Of a stretch of DNA of 64,000 nt, positions 44,401 through 52,664 are shown in pieces. The notes beneath the pieces are model-generated. The model worked only from the letters and a program-made list of their open reading frames with translations. It searched no databases and was not told where the DNA came from. How positions within the stretch are numbered: position 1 is the stretch's first letter; the number at the start of each line of letters is the position of its first letter. Source of the DNA: JAQBDA01 sp963709875 (GTDB lineage: Bacteria > Chloroflexota > Anaerolineae > Anaerolineales > UBA4823); the NCBI GenBank assembly GCA_963709875.1, contig CAVPYB010000011.1:186001-250000 (forward strand), given 5' to 3'. The translations under genes were made by a program, and so were the position numbers.

Positions 44401-44608
44401 CGGTTGGGTAACGAGCTGTGCAATCGACAGCAATGGGACACTGACCGGGCAGGCATATCTTGACCAGAAGAGCTCCGAGCAAGGCACGCCGATTTTCATT
44501 TACCAGAGCGCCTCCGACAAGACCGGGAAGGCTCCCTCGGACCTGACCTGGGGCGAGAAAACTACACTCCCAGCGCAGGCCGTGATCGTGAGTAGATTTC
44601 CAAAGTAG
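41435..44608 (+). CDS. Serine hydroxymethyltransferase-aminomethyltransferase (GlyA-GcvT) fusion
   Basis: This 1057-residue protein joins two folate enzymes. Residues 1 to about 445 are SHMT: LIPSESTAP, GGPANNAVYHALINPGD, FADIAHVAGL (Asp236, His239) and FTTHKSLCGPRG with the PLP lysine Lys265. An extra stretch of about 22 residues (63-90) interrupts the usual YAEGYP...RYY loop. About 200 residues (445-645) follow with no clear family. GcvT spans about 648-1057 (LYDLHKDLGAKMIPFAGWEM, FDVAHMGVYQVEG, LQGPKSREIL, GLGARDSLRTEAGLPLYGQE). SHMT interconverts serine and glycine; GcvT moves the methylene from the H-protein to tetrahydrofolate. Fusion would let them share 5,10-methylene-THF. GcvH and GcvP are at 52.7-55.9 kb. 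Confidence 0.92.
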   Translation: MSDFLFRGSLPDLDPQLFELTEIEAERQFRKLILIPSESTAPIAVREALGSAFQNIYAEGYPEEYTRRLAEKELFDYDSFLAYYRRYSDPRYYKGVEYADIVEGLARRRCAETFAANGVSADDLYVNVQALSGGPANNAVYHALINPGDTMMGMNLLHGGHLSHGSPVNRSGKYYNAIHYTVDPDTERIDYDQVASLAAQHKPKFIIAGYSSYSWAVDWERFRAIANSVGAYLFADIAHVAGLVAGGAYPSPVGYADVITFTTHKSLCGPRGACILTTDPALARKIDRAVFPGEQGGPHVNVFAAMALAFKLAQTDQFRDLQRQVVKNSIALTERLSERGLRIPFGGTDTHLTNVDCSTVKGEDGATLSGDQAARILDIAGLVTNRNTIPGDKSALSPSGIRMGTPWVTQRGLKEAEMVQVADIIADLLLGMKPYTLEGRRGSLSRAKIDFDLLEAARMRVRDIALKSGIDFEPDQHGYPHFYYLDDIPAEGDEWVVYDLEGEKLNQFLDYAFSCDLASIEAGSSTPTCLHTPEGTVEGVLTNASANQYRLSVPVRSAGLAAAWLRDLSDGYVTFDEDDVAGMALLRKLPGPVVVKGSTAKPVIKKCDDAPQLEVRGGEKPYYIGMPESSGQPLPGFQWQPVEQPLRRTPLYDLHKDLGAKMIPFAGWEMPVWYTSVMEEHQATRQAAGLFDVAHMGVYQVEGLHAAAFLDSVCGNDISGLAVGESCYTHFLTPDAQVIDDTLVYRRGVEKFLVVVNASNDDKDWAWLNAVRDGSVRVDNHRPWAKAYGRQAILRNLRYPNAGEDMRVDIALQGPKSREILLALGCDAQTRKRIMALKRTQLCDAQVGGFDLVVSRTGYTGEKMAFELFVHPDKAAALFANLLQVGQIAGLKPVGLGARDSLRTEAGLPLYGQEMGAGSGEQGEPDLGVAEGGFSSYVKTYKPWFIGREAYLAREAARKGEVVRFAFPEKGIRMAHHGDPVLDKRGKVIGWVTSCAIDSNGTLTGQAYLDQKSSEQGTPIFIYQSASDKTGKAPSDLTWGEKTTLPAQAVIVSRFPK

Positions 44609-44610
44609 AG

Positions 44611-44652
44611 CGGTCGGTGGTCTGCCGTCAGCGGTCAATGATCTGCTATCAG
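44611..44652. repeat. Two imperfect 21-bp direct repeats
   Basis: Two tandem 21-bp units fill the gap between the GcvT fusion and the aminotransferase gene. They share CGGTC, TCTGC and TCAG blocks and agree at 16 of 21 positions. They may be a small satellite of the kind scattered between genes in these genomes. No function is evident. Confidence 0.5.
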
Positions 44653-44668
44653 AACCGGAGATTACTAA

Positions 44669-45907
44669 ATGCACACACCCTGGGATCATCGCTATGCACA
44701 GCGAACCCAACGTATGGGCAGCTCGGCAATTCGTGAACTGCTCAAGCTGACCGAAAAACCGGATATCATCTCATTTGCCGGGGGGCTGCCCGCGCCGGAC
44801 GTGTTCCCTGTGGAGCAGTTCCAGGAGGCGTGCAAATGCGTCCTGCAGGATTACGGCGCTCAGGCGCTGCAGTACGGCACGACCGAAGGCTACCTGCCGC
44901 TGCGTGACCAGATCGCCAGGCACTCGGCGCGCTACGGGATCGAGGTGACAGCGGATAATATCCTGATCACATCTGGCTCGCAGCAGGCACTTGACCTGCT
45001 CGGGAAAATTTTCATCAACCCGGGCGACCGCATCCTGGTCGAATCGCCGACCTATCTCGGCGCACTGCAGGCCTGGAACGCATATGGTGCCGAATACGTC
45101 TCCGTGCCGATGGATAAAAGCGGCATGAACACCGATGCTCTGGAAGAAGCGCTGCGCACAGGCCCGAAATTTATCTACGTGCTGCCGAATTTCCAGAATC
45201 CCAGCGGGGTAACACTCTCGCTCAGCCGGCGCCAGCGCTTGATCGACCTGGCAGACCAGTACGGGGTGCCGATCATCGAGGATGATCCTTACGGGCAGCT
45301 GCGCTATGAGGGCGAGCACCTGCCCTCCGTGGTACTGCTGGACCACCGCTTCCGGGATAAAACCGATGCCGCATTCAGCGGCAACGTCATCTACCTGAGT
45401 ACCTTCTCCAAGATATTGGCTCCCGGGATCCGCCTGGCCTGGGTGATCGCCCCGCGGGAAGTGATCCAAAAATTGGTACAGGCCAAACAAGGCGCCGATC
45501 TGCACACCGCCACCTTCAACCAGATTGTCGCCCACGAGGTCTCACGCGGCGGTTTCCTGGACGAGCATATCCGGCTGATCCGCGATACCTACCGGGAGCG
45601 GAGAGATGTGATGCTGGCAGCCATGGACCGCTTCTTCCCACCTGAGGTGGACTGGACCCATCCGGAAGGCGGGCTGTTCTTATGGGGGACGCTGCCTTCC
45701 TATCTCAGCTCTGCCGAGGTGCTCAAAGCGGCCGTGGAGCGCAAAGTTGCCTTCGTGCCCGGCGAACCGTTCCACCCCAACGGCGGGGGACATAATACGA
45801 TGCGCATCAACTTCTCCAACGCCACTCCGGATAAGATCGCCGATGGCATCCGCCGGTTGGGTGAGGTGATCCAGGAACGCATAGGAGCGCCGGTAGGGAT
45901 CGGGTAG
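44669..45907 (+). CDS. PLP-dependent aminotransferase, class I/II (2-aminoadipate-transaminase-like)
   Basis: The 412-residue protein is of the LysN/MocR-like aminotransferase group. It shows ISFAGGLPAPDVFP at the substrate end, LQYGTTEGYLPLRDQIA, the cofactor-contacting TSGSQQALDLLGK and NFQNPSGVTLS, EDDPYGQLRYEG with the Asp that holds the pyridine nitrogen, and STFSKILAPGIRLAW with the PLP lysine. The likely reaction is amino transfer between 2-oxoglutarate/glutamate and an aromatic, branched-chain or aminoadipate-type substrate. It starts 60 nt after the SHMT-GcvT gene and ends at a strong bidirectional terminator. Confidence 0.88.
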   Translation: MHTPWDHRYAQRTQRMGSSAIRELLKLTEKPDIISFAGGLPAPDVFPVEQFQEACKCVLQDYGAQALQYGTTEGYLPLRDQIARHSARYGIEVTADNILITSGSQQALDLLGKIFINPGDRILVESPTYLGALQAWNAYGAEYVSVPMDKSGMNTDALEEALRTGPKFIYVLPNFQNPSGVTLSLSRRQRLIDLADQYGVPIIEDDPYGQLRYEGEHLPSVVLLDHRFRDKTDAAFSGNVIYLSTFSKILAPGIRLAWVIAPREVIQKLVQAKQGADLHTATFNQIVAHEVSRGGFLDEHIRLIRDTYRERRDVMLAAMDRFFPPEVDWTHPEGGLFLWGTLPSYLSSAEVLKAAVERKVAFVPGEPFHPNGGGHNTMRINFSNATPDKIADGIRRLGEVIQERIGAPVGIG

Positions 45908-45918
45908 CAAGCAAAAAG

Positions 45919-45959
45919 TAATGCAATAATTTCCGGTATAGCCGGAAATTATTGCATTA
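45919..45959. terminator. Bidirectional terminator between convergent genes
   Basis: An 18-bp perfect stem (TAATGCAATAATTTCCGG and its complement) with a 5-nt loop lies between the converging aminotransferase and FKBP genes. The AT-rich outer part gives short T-runs on both strands, so it can end both transcripts. Confidence 0.85.
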
Positions 45960-45970
45960 TACTGACAGCC

Positions 45971-46513
45971 TTATTTTATTTCCACCAATTCAACATCGAA
46001 CACCAGGATGGAGTTCGATGGGACCACGCCACCGATGCTGCGCTCGCCATAGGCCAGCTCTGCGGGGATGATCAGCTTGCGCACCTCCCCGACCTGCATG
46101 CCTTCCACACCCTCATCCCAACCCTTGATCACACTGCCTCGCCCGAGGGTAAATTCGAAAGGCGTGCCGCGGTCGACCGAAGAATTGAACTTCTTTCCAT
46201 CGGTCAGCCAGCCGGTGTAGTGTACCGCGACCGTGTCACCTGCCTGGGCGGCTTGACCGCTGCCGGCTTTCAGCTGCTGGTACTGCAGCCCGGAGTTGGT
46301 AGTGATGACTACGATACTTTCTACGGGATCGGCGGGGTTGCTGGCTGGCTGTGGTTCTGCTGGTGTAGAGCCGCCGCGCAAGGCGAAGAACGCCCCTATG
46401 GCAACACCAATCAAGATCATTACGACCACCAGTACGATGAGGTTGCGGCGTCCGGAAGCCTGTTCTGCTTTACGCTGTTCGCGCACGGTTTTGGGTGATT
46501 GGTCGAGAGACAT
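45971..46513 (-). CDS. Membrane-anchored FKBP-type peptidyl-prolyl isomerase
   Basis: The 180-residue protein has a basic cytosolic tail of about 23 residues, one membrane helix (NLIVLVVVMILIGVAIGAFF), a Pro/Ala/Ser linker and a C-terminal FKBP domain at about 70-180. The domain has GDTVAVHYTGWLTDGKKFNS, FTLGRGSVIKGWDEGVEGM and the closing PAELAYGE and SILVFDVELVEI, with the aromatic pocket intact. It should fold exported proteins outside the membrane. Its start is 28 nt after the M14 peptidase stop, so that huge exported protein could be a client. Confidence 0.88.
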   Translation of the reverse strand: MSLDQSPKTVREQRKAEQASGRRNLIVLVVVMILIGVAIGAFFALRGGSTPAEPQPASNPADPVESIVVITTNSGLQYQQLKAGSGQAAQAGDTVAVHYTGWLTDGKKFNSSVDRGTPFEFTLGRGSVIKGWDEGVEGMQVGEVRKLIIPAELAYGERSIGGVVPSNSILVFDVELVEIK

Positions 46514-46540
46514 CTGGAGCTCCTCCGGTGAATAGTTTGT

Positions 46541-49500
46541 TTATTGCGCGGGTATCAAAGGCAGGTGGACGTGATGGATAACGACTGCGGTCCTCAATGT
46601 GGCTTGTGCGGAGATCGACGGGTTGCCGGTAGAGTTGACTGACAGGGCGGCATCTTCCGAAGCGCCTGCAGCAGACCCTGCGGGGATCGAAACCGCTGCA
46701 CTGATCACCGCGCTCCGCCCGCGAGCCAGGGTTACAATGCCGCCCTGGTAAGCGGATTGCGGAACCACCGAGATCGCAACCGCCCACGTGCCGTCGACCT
46801 GCAAGGCGAAGCTATCGGTTATATTGCCGGTATTGGTCAGCAGCAGTGTATGGGTCACAATTGCTCCCGGCAGTCCTTGCCCCTCGCTGATAGCGGGCAG
46901 GAGCTGCAGCCCGTGAACGTTCTCCGCGTGTGTGGTCAGGACGGATGAGACCGGGATGATGCCCGGAGTTTGCGAATAAATCGTCGCAGTCACGCTGTCC
47001 GCGGCGCCCCCTTCTGCATCCAGGGGTATGAGCACCGATACATAGAACTCCTGCGCCTGACCGGGATTCAGCGGTCCTAGAGCTGTAGGTGCAGCACCGC
47101 TCTGCCAGCTGTTACCGCTAAGCTGGATATTATAGCTGTTGATGAGCGGACCGGTATTGGTCACGAGCAAAGTATATGTCACGTACTCACCCGGTAGGGC
47201 AGTCAGGCTGCTGACCGTCGGAGTGATCTGGATGCCTGCTTCAGCATAGATATCCACGTAAATTGTGTCTGTCTGGGGGACCGGCATGCCGCAGTTCCAG
47301 GCGGAGAACTGGACGGGGAATGGACCGTTGAGCAGGTAAATGTGCTGCAGGTTCAGCGGGTCAGCGCTGGTGCTGCCGGAATCAATATTTCCATCCCCGT
47401 AATCGATGGAGTACTGGTAGGGCTTATGGGCTTCGTCCGGTCCGACATCTGCCTGGAAATCGATAGGCGCACCCAGCAAGAGCGTGCCTGTCGTTTGCAA
47501 TGTCAGGGTGACGGCCGAGACCGGCGTGCATTGCTCCACCACCACCGGGTGGCTGACGGTATCGCTGTCCAGGCTGTTGGTGACCGTCAGCGTGACCGTG
47601 TAGGTGCCGCTGGCAGGGTAGGTGTAGTAGGGGTCGCTGAGTGTGGATGTGCCCAATCCATCACCGAAATCCCATGAGTAGTTAAGCGGGTGCGTGCCTT
47701 GTGTGAGGTCGGTGAAGCGCACCGGTTGAGATGCAAGCGCCGGACTGCTGTTGGAGAAATCGGCGCTGGGGGCGATGGGTGTGATGCACGCAGGACCGCT
47801 GCCATACAGGTGGATGTCGTCGATATGCCAACCGAGGGCCTGGATGCTCTGGTCAGAAAAGAATCGAAATCGTATTCGGGCGCTTGCCTGACCGTCTAGC
47901 TGGGGCACGGGAAGGATCTCCTGGCTCCAGACCAGCTGTTGATACTGCGAGTATGAGGCAGCAACACCCCAGGTGCTGCCCCCATTTGTTGAATACTCTA
48001 CATACCCGTAATCCCAGCCCGGCTCGATATCGTAGATATGCCAGAAGCTTAGAGTTACACCGGTTATATTGCTGAGATCGAAAATCGGAGACGTTATTGA
48101 GATATATCTTTCGTTGTCGTACGGTGCACCCGGGCTGTCCGTCCACGAGTGCACCGGACTGTGGGCTGCCTCATTAGTAATCGCCCAAGGGGGCTGCACC
48201 GTCCAGCCCAGATTGCCTGACTCGACATCGTCTTGGAAAATGGTGCAGATTGGCTGCAGGAGGAAGTTCTGCTGCACAAGGCTGTTATCCGGCGCGACAA
48301 TGTTTATAGTACTGGAAACTGTGTATCCCGGCGCCTGGGCGCTCATATCGTATGTTCCGTTGATCACCGTCATGCTGTAGTAACCGCTGGTAGGATCGCT
48401 GGTCGTCGAGAATGCTCCGGCACTGATAGAAGCTCCCAGCGGGGCATTGGTCTCGAAATCCCGTACATAGCCTTCTATCATGGGCGAGACATCCGGGTCG
48501 ATGATGTACAGGAAGGCTGCGCTCACCGGACCCCAGTTGCCGCTCGTATCCCTGCCGCGCACGAATACTATGTGCCGACCCACGCCCAGACTGGCGGTAT
48601 TGATGACCGCTTGCACGTCTTCGCTGGTGCTATTAAATGCGCCATCGCTGGCGGTCATGGCATGCGCCACCGGTGCCGGGCTGGTCGACCAGGGCGGGAC
48701 ATCGATATAGTATTCTGCGCCGGCAATACTCTGGGTCGGCTCGTTGCCGTTCTGGTTGTTGAAGCGGGTGTCATCCAGGTTTGCGTTGAGTGTAACCGGA
48801 GCACCTGCGGGAACGGCTGCCGGGCTCGCGACCACGTTTAGAGCCTCCGGTCCGGCGGGTGTCATGTAGGGGTGCCGGGCAGATTTGGCTGCGTAGAGCA
48901 GCGCGGGCAGGTTATCCGGCAGGATGGTGTTCTCGAAGGAGGCACAGTCCTGGAAGAAGCTGGTGCCAATCTCGAAGACGTAAGATGAAAGCCCCAGCCT
49001 TCCGTAGGCGAAATCGTCCGTGGCGCCGTCGACATCGTACCAGATATGATGGGCTGGGTCGTAATCGTTGAAAAATGCAAATTTCCTGCCCAGTGTTTGC
49101 AGCTCGGCTGCATTCGGCGGCGGGGTGGTGCTGAACCCCCATGGCCACAGTACCAGCCGGCCGTAGCTGTGGATATCCATGAACAGCCCGGTCGCATCGA
49201 GCGGTGCCGGAGTGGTCAGGTCATCCGGTCGCTGGTCGGGGAATTCGGCGATGACATAGTTCTGCACCGCCTGGGTCTCTGGCTCGGAGGCAGCGCTGGG
49301 TCCGCGGTAGGTCTCATCACACTGGATATTGCTGCCACCGCCGCAGCAGTTCCACTGGAAATTGAAATTACGGTTTAGGTCTGCACCTCGGCTGTTGGTG
49401 TTCGAGCAGTAGTTATTGTCCGTGTTTTTTCGCCAGGAAATGCCCGTCTCTGCCATCTTGCGTCCATCCGGGTTGGAGACCAGCAGCAGGTGGATCTCGT

Positions 49501-50200
49501 GATGGTCCAGCAGCCAGGTGACGTCCGGGTCAACGCCGTAGCTGCTGGCCAGGTGCTCGGCGAAGCGGGTGTTCAGCTCCGCGGTGGCATATTCCCTGGC
49601 GTGGATGGCAGTCATGGCGAACAGCTTGGGCTTGGGTCCGGGGATGGCCGCGTTGGTCAGGCGCAGCACCATCAGGTCGTAGCCCGGCAGCCCGCCGGGG
49701 GTGACCTTCTCCCAAGAATCGCCGATATCGATCCAGGCAGCCAGATTGGGGTGGTCGGCAACGATCTGGGCCGCGCTGGTGAATGTCTCTTCGACTGTGC
49801 GGTAGCAGGGATAACCCGGGATTCCGCTGACCTGCCCGGGGAGCCTGACGCGCGGCTGGAGCAGCTGTGTGGTCAGCTTTTCATCTACCTCCACCCGGAA
49901 GCCGAGCCACAGCAGCCACAGGTACTGCTCCCGGTCCACTTCGAGGACGATATAGCCCTGCTCAACGTTAACCTCCCAGGGCTCGATCCGTGCTGCGACA
50001 TCGGCGACCATCTGCTGGTCTTTATAGTACGCATGCACGACCCACGGTCCGTCGCTCTCGGGCAGGCTGCTGGAATCTTGCTCAGTGGTTGGTAGAGCCA
50101 GTCCTTCGGCGGTCCGGCTGGCAGCTGCCAACGCTCCGCTGACAAGTGCCATGCTTAGCAAGACGACTGTGATCACGAGGACCAAACGTGACTTATCCAT
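46541..50200 (-). CDS. Very large secreted M14 zinc carboxypeptidase with PKD and NEW3-like domains
   Basis: The 1219-residue protein starts with a signal peptide (VLVITVVLLSMALVSGALA). After a propeptide-like region comes the M14 domain (about 130-455): AIHAREYATAEL (His200, Glu203), DLNRNFNF (Arg277), MDIHSYGR (His344) and YVFEIGTSFF with catalytic Glu410. Next are a carboxypeptidase regulatory-like domain (EGYVRDFETNAPLGASI), a jelly-roll with WHIDDIHLYG, a PKD domain (YSWDFGDG, repeated more weakly in SIDYGDG), and two NEW3-type repeats with LPGEYVTYTLLVTNTG-like starts. Domains of this sort bind polymers or surfaces. The protein probably digests peptides outside the cell. No sortase motif or C-terminal helix is present. 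Confidence 0.9.
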   Translation of the reverse strand: MDKSRLVLVITVVLLSMALVSGALAAASRTAEGLALPTTEQDSSSLPESDGPWVVHAYYKDQQMVADVAARIEPWEVNVEQGYIVLEVDREQYLWLLWLGFRVEVDEKLTTQLLQPRVRLPGQVSGIPGYPCYRTVEETFTSAAQIVADHPNLAAWIDIGDSWEKVTPGGLPGYDLMVLRLTNAAIPGPKPKLFAMTAIHAREYATAELNTRFAEHLASSYGVDPDVTWLLDHHEIHLLLVSNPDGRKMAETGISWRKNTDNNYCSNTNSRGADLNRNFNFQWNCCGGGSNIQCDETYRGPSAASEPETQAVQNYVIAEFPDQRPDDLTTPAPLDATGLFMDIHSYGRLVLWPWGFSTTPPPNAAELQTLGRKFAFFNDYDPAHHIWYDVDGATDDFAYGRLGLSSYVFEIGTSFFQDCASFENTILPDNLPALLYAAKSARHPYMTPAGPEALNVVASPAAVPAGAPVTLNANLDDTRFNNQNGNEPTQSIAGAEYYIDVPPWSTSPAPVAHAMTASDGAFNSTSEDVQAVINTASLGVGRHIVFVRGRDTSGNWGPVSAAFLYIIDPDVSPMIEGYVRDFETNAPLGASISAGAFSTTSDPTSGYYSMTVINGTYDMSAQAPGYTVSSTINIVAPDNSLVQQNFLLQPICTIFQDDVESGNLGWTVQPPWAITNEAAHSPVHSWTDSPGAPYDNERYISITSPIFDLSNITGVTLSFWHIYDIEPGWDYGYVEYSTNGGSTWGVAASYSQYQQLVWSQEILPVPQLDGQASARIRFRFFSDQSIQALGWHIDDIHLYGSGPACITPIAPSADFSNSSPALASQPVRFTDLTQGTHPLNYSWDFGDGLGTSTLSDPYYTYPASGTYTVTLTVTNSLDSDTVSHPVVVEQCTPVSAVTLTLQTTGTLLLGAPIDFQADVGPDEAHKPYQYSIDYGDGNIDSGSTSADPLNLQHIYLLNGPFPVQFSAWNCGMPVPQTDTIYVDIYAEAGIQITPTVSSLTALPGEYVTYTLLVTNTGPLINSYNIQLSGNSWQSGAAPTALGPLNPGQAQEFYVSVLIPLDAEGGAADSVTATIYSQTPGIIPVSSVLTTHAENVHGLQLLPAISEGQGLPGAIVTHTLLLTNTGNITDSFALQVDGTWAVAISVVPQSAYQGGIVTLARGRSAVISAAVSIPAGSAAGASEDAALSVNSTGNPSISAQATLRTAVVIHHVHLPLIPAQ

Positions 50201-50314
50201 CTGAGCAATCTCCTCTTCAATTAGCAGAGCAGCCTGTGACTGCTATTACAGCCGCAAGCTTTGTGCGTCGGGTGATTATTGCCCGGTCATGTGGAACCTA
50301 GTAGGGGACGGCAT

Positions 50315-52039
50315 TCAGCCGTGATTATGCCATAATTTGAACTGCCGGAAGATCGAATCCCCGATGAACTCGCGGATTATGGAATTATCCGGGATGGGGG
50401 CATTCTCTACGGGGAGGAACCATTCCAGGAACGCCAGCAGGCGTTTGGCTTCGATATACTCGGGAGTGCCAAATGGCACCTGGCGCAGCAGCGGCTCTGC
50501 CAGCGGTTTTAGCACCGAAAGCTCGTAGACCAGTGCTGAGTTGAACATGATGTCGGCGTTTTCCTGGAAGGGGAAGATGTAGCGCTTCTCTCCACGGCGG
50601 ACCGACTCCCAGCGTGCAATGGTGGTTTTCGCCGGGTAGCCGCGCTCGCGGGCATCGCGCACGATACGCCGCAGCAAACGGGTGTCGGTTGTGGAGACGC
50701 GGTTGTGCCGGTCAAGGTTGAGCTGGGTCAGGGCGGAGGCGTACACCCGGAAGGTCTGTCCGGTTGGCAGCCCAACCACCAGGGCAGGGTTCAACCCATG
50801 GATGCCTTCCAGAATGAGGATCTCATTAGCCCTCAGCTGCACCGTCTCACCTGGGCTGCTGGTGCCGCTGATGAAATCGAAGCGCGGCAAATGGACAGTT
50901 TCGCCGGCGATCAGTTGACGAATATTCTCAGAAAGCCGCTGGCAGTCGAGCGCATCGATTGATTCGAAATTCAGCTCTCCGTTCTCATCCAGGGGAGTCC
51001 GGTTCCGATCGACAAAGTAATTGTCCATCTCAAGTGGGAAGGGCGAGATCCCCCTGGCTAACAATGCCACCGATAGACGCTTGGAAAATGTCGTCTTTCC
51101 GGATGACGAGGGTCCGGCAACCAGGATCAAGCGCAGGGTGTCGCTGCGCTCGGCGATCATGCCTGCAATCTCGGATACCCGCTGTTCGTGGAGCGCCTCA
51201 GAGACCAGGATGATATCGCTGATGCGGTCTGATTTGATGACATCGTTGAGCGCCCCAGCACTCGATATCCCCAACCGCTGCAGCCAATCCCCATATAGGC
51301 GGAAAGTGTTGAGCAGGGTGGTATATTCAGGCAGGGGCAGCAGTTGGGTTGGAGCGTGGCGGCGGGGGAAGCGCAAGGTGAAACCGCCGTTGGTCGGCGT
51401 CAGCCCGAACCAGCGTAAATAGCCGGTGGATGGCACCATGTATCCATGATGGTAGTCCAGGTGTCCGGCGAGCTCGTACATGGTCAGATAATCTTTGCTG
51501 CGATGGGCTACAAGGCGAACCTTATCCTCATAGCCAGCGCGGCGAAAATACTCGACGGCTTCCTGGATCGGCATCTGTTGGCGCCGGAAAGGCAGGTCAT
51601 CCGCCACCAGACTGCGCATGCGCGTTTCGACTCGCTCTAGCTCTTCCTCATTAAGCGGGTCCCTGCCGGAAACCTGACAGTAGTAGCCGCCGGAGGAAAC
51701 AGAGTGGTCGATGGTCAAAACTGCGCCGGGGAATTCTTCGCTGAATGCAATTTCCAGAAGGAAGGTCAGCGACCGGCGGTAGAAGCGCATCCCATCGGCA
51801 TCTCCCATGGTTACCGGGCGGACCCTGGCATCCATCTTAATCGGATACGTGAGCTCGCGCAGCTCGCCGTTGATGACTGCCCCGATGATTGGGGGCAGGT
51901 CGCTGTCTTCCAGTATCTTCAGCAGCTCCCCTACACAGATGCCGCGCGGCCCAGAGATGGCGCGGCCATCCGGTAAGTGGATCTCCACTGTCGCTCTTGG
52001 CTCTACGAACTGGATTGGTTGAGTATTTCGATCTAGCAT
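50315..52039 (-). CDS. Uridine-kinase-like P-loop protein with N-terminal TGS-type region
   Basis: From ATG 52039 the protein has 574 residues. The start was preferred over upstream codons because GGAAG lies just before it and the protein then begins near the TGS-like part (VEIHLPDGRAISG, ELTYPIKMDARV). The middle segment (about 75-200) recalls the threonyl-tRNA synthetase second-domain region, with FPGAVLTIDHSVSSGGYYC. The kinase half has a P-loop GPSSSGKTTFSKRLS near residue 309, then PLEMDNYFVDRNRTPLDENG and NEILILEGIHGLNP. Enzymes of this build phosphorylate uridine/cytidine or related nucleosides. It is preceded by the divergent nucleotidyltransferase fragment pair. Confidence 0.85.
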   Translation of the reverse strand: MLDRNTQPIQFVEPRATVEIHLPDGRAISGPRGICVGELLKILEDSDLPPIIGAVINGELRELTYPIKMDARVRPVTMGDADGMRFYRRSLTFLLEIAFSEEFPGAVLTIDHSVSSGGYYCQVSGRDPLNEEELERVETRMRSLVADDLPFRRQQMPIQEAVEYFRRAGYEDKVRLVAHRSKDYLTMYELAGHLDYHHGYMVPSTGYLRWFGLTPTNGGFTLRFPRRHAPTQLLPLPEYTTLLNTFRLYGDWLQRLGISSAGALNDVIKSDRISDIILVSEALHEQRVSEIAGMIAERSDTLRLILVAGPSSSGKTTFSKRLSVALLARGISPFPLEMDNYFVDRNRTPLDENGELNFESIDALDCQRLSENIRQLIAGETVHLPRFDFISGTSSPGETVQLRANEILILEGIHGLNPALVVGLPTGQTFRVYASALTQLNLDRHNRVSTTDTRLLRRIVRDARERGYPAKTTIARWESVRRGEKRYIFPFQENADIMFNSALVYELSVLKPLAEPLLRQVPFGTPEYIEAKRLLAFLEWFLPVENAPIPDNSIIREFIGDSIFRQFKLWHNHG

Positions 52040-52167
52040 GTCTGCTTCCCGCCCGCGGAATTGTAACATAACGGGGGTGAGAGGCAGCCTTACACATTTA
52101 TCAAATATATAGAACTGCGCCATTTCTTCTGGATGCATGAACTTTCAACTGCATTTATAATACAGGT

Positions 52168-52371
52168 ATGGCTGGGTCACAGAGTCGTAAGATCATTAAA
52201 GTTGTCCATAAATACAGCTTAGGGGAAGAACCGAAAGCATCTGAGTTCTGGCGCACTCAGTCCTACCAGGCTCGGTTGGAGGCGTTGGAGCAGCTAAGGC
52301 AGGAATACCACCAATTGAAGTACAATGCTCAACCGCGATTTCAAAGAGTTTATAAAATCATTAAACGATAA
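52168..52371 (+). CDS. Small basic partner protein of a truncated nucleotidyltransferase
   Basis: The 67-residue protein starts MAGSQSRKIIKVVHKYSLGE and holds an EFWRTQSYQARLEALEQLRQ helix. Proteins with this pattern commonly precede MNT-type nucleotidyltransferases, which is the situation here: the next gene overlaps it by 47 nt. A TATAAT box sits 7 nt before the ATG, suggesting a very short leader. The role as antitoxin-like partner is inferred from context. Confidence 0.55.
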   Translation: MAGSQSRKIIKVVHKYSLGEEPKASEFWRTQSYQARLEALEQLRQEYHQLKYNAQPRFQRVYKIIKR

Positions 52372-52537
52372 CGGAGTGCGTTATCTTGTCGTAGGTGGAT
52401 ATGCGGTTGCATTGCATGGACACCCACGATACACAAAGGAAATCGATATTTGGATTGATTTGAGCTTGGACAACTCAGATAGAAAAATCGATGCCTTGAA
52501 TCAGTTTTATCGATCTGGAAAATTTAAAGAAGAATAA
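52325..52537 (+). pseudogene. Truncated MNT-type nucleotidyltransferase
   Basis: The 70-residue frame starts MLNRDFKEFIKSLNDNGVRY. It has the catalytic core LVVGGYAVALHGHPRYTKEI followed by DIWIDLSL with the Asp pair. It breaks off at KFKEE, about half-way through the family's length. What follows to 52612 has no recognisable remainder of the gene. It is probably an inactive remnant. The intact relative is at 39143. The overlap with the small ORF before it shows that the pair once formed one unit. Confidence 0.6.
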
Positions 52538-52612
52538 GGCAGCAACAGGCAGGGCACAAGATCAAGCAGATCTTGAAAACTTAGAATAGAGTAAATCCCT
52601 GGATCCAGTTAG

Positions 52613-52649
52613 CATTGACCCAATCGCAGATTTTGCGACTGGGTCAATG
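52613..52649. terminator. Long hairpin between the nucleotidyltransferase remnant and the gcv operon
   Basis: An outer perfect 10-bp stem CATTGACCCA/TGGGTCAATG encloses, across one mismatch, an inner 5-bp stem TCGCA/TGCGA. On the plus strand it is followed by TTTTCC; on the minus strand it lies 16 nt beyond the gcvPB stop. It probably terminates both converging transcripts. Confidence 0.75.
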
Positions 52650-52664
52650 TTTTCCTACGAAAGT

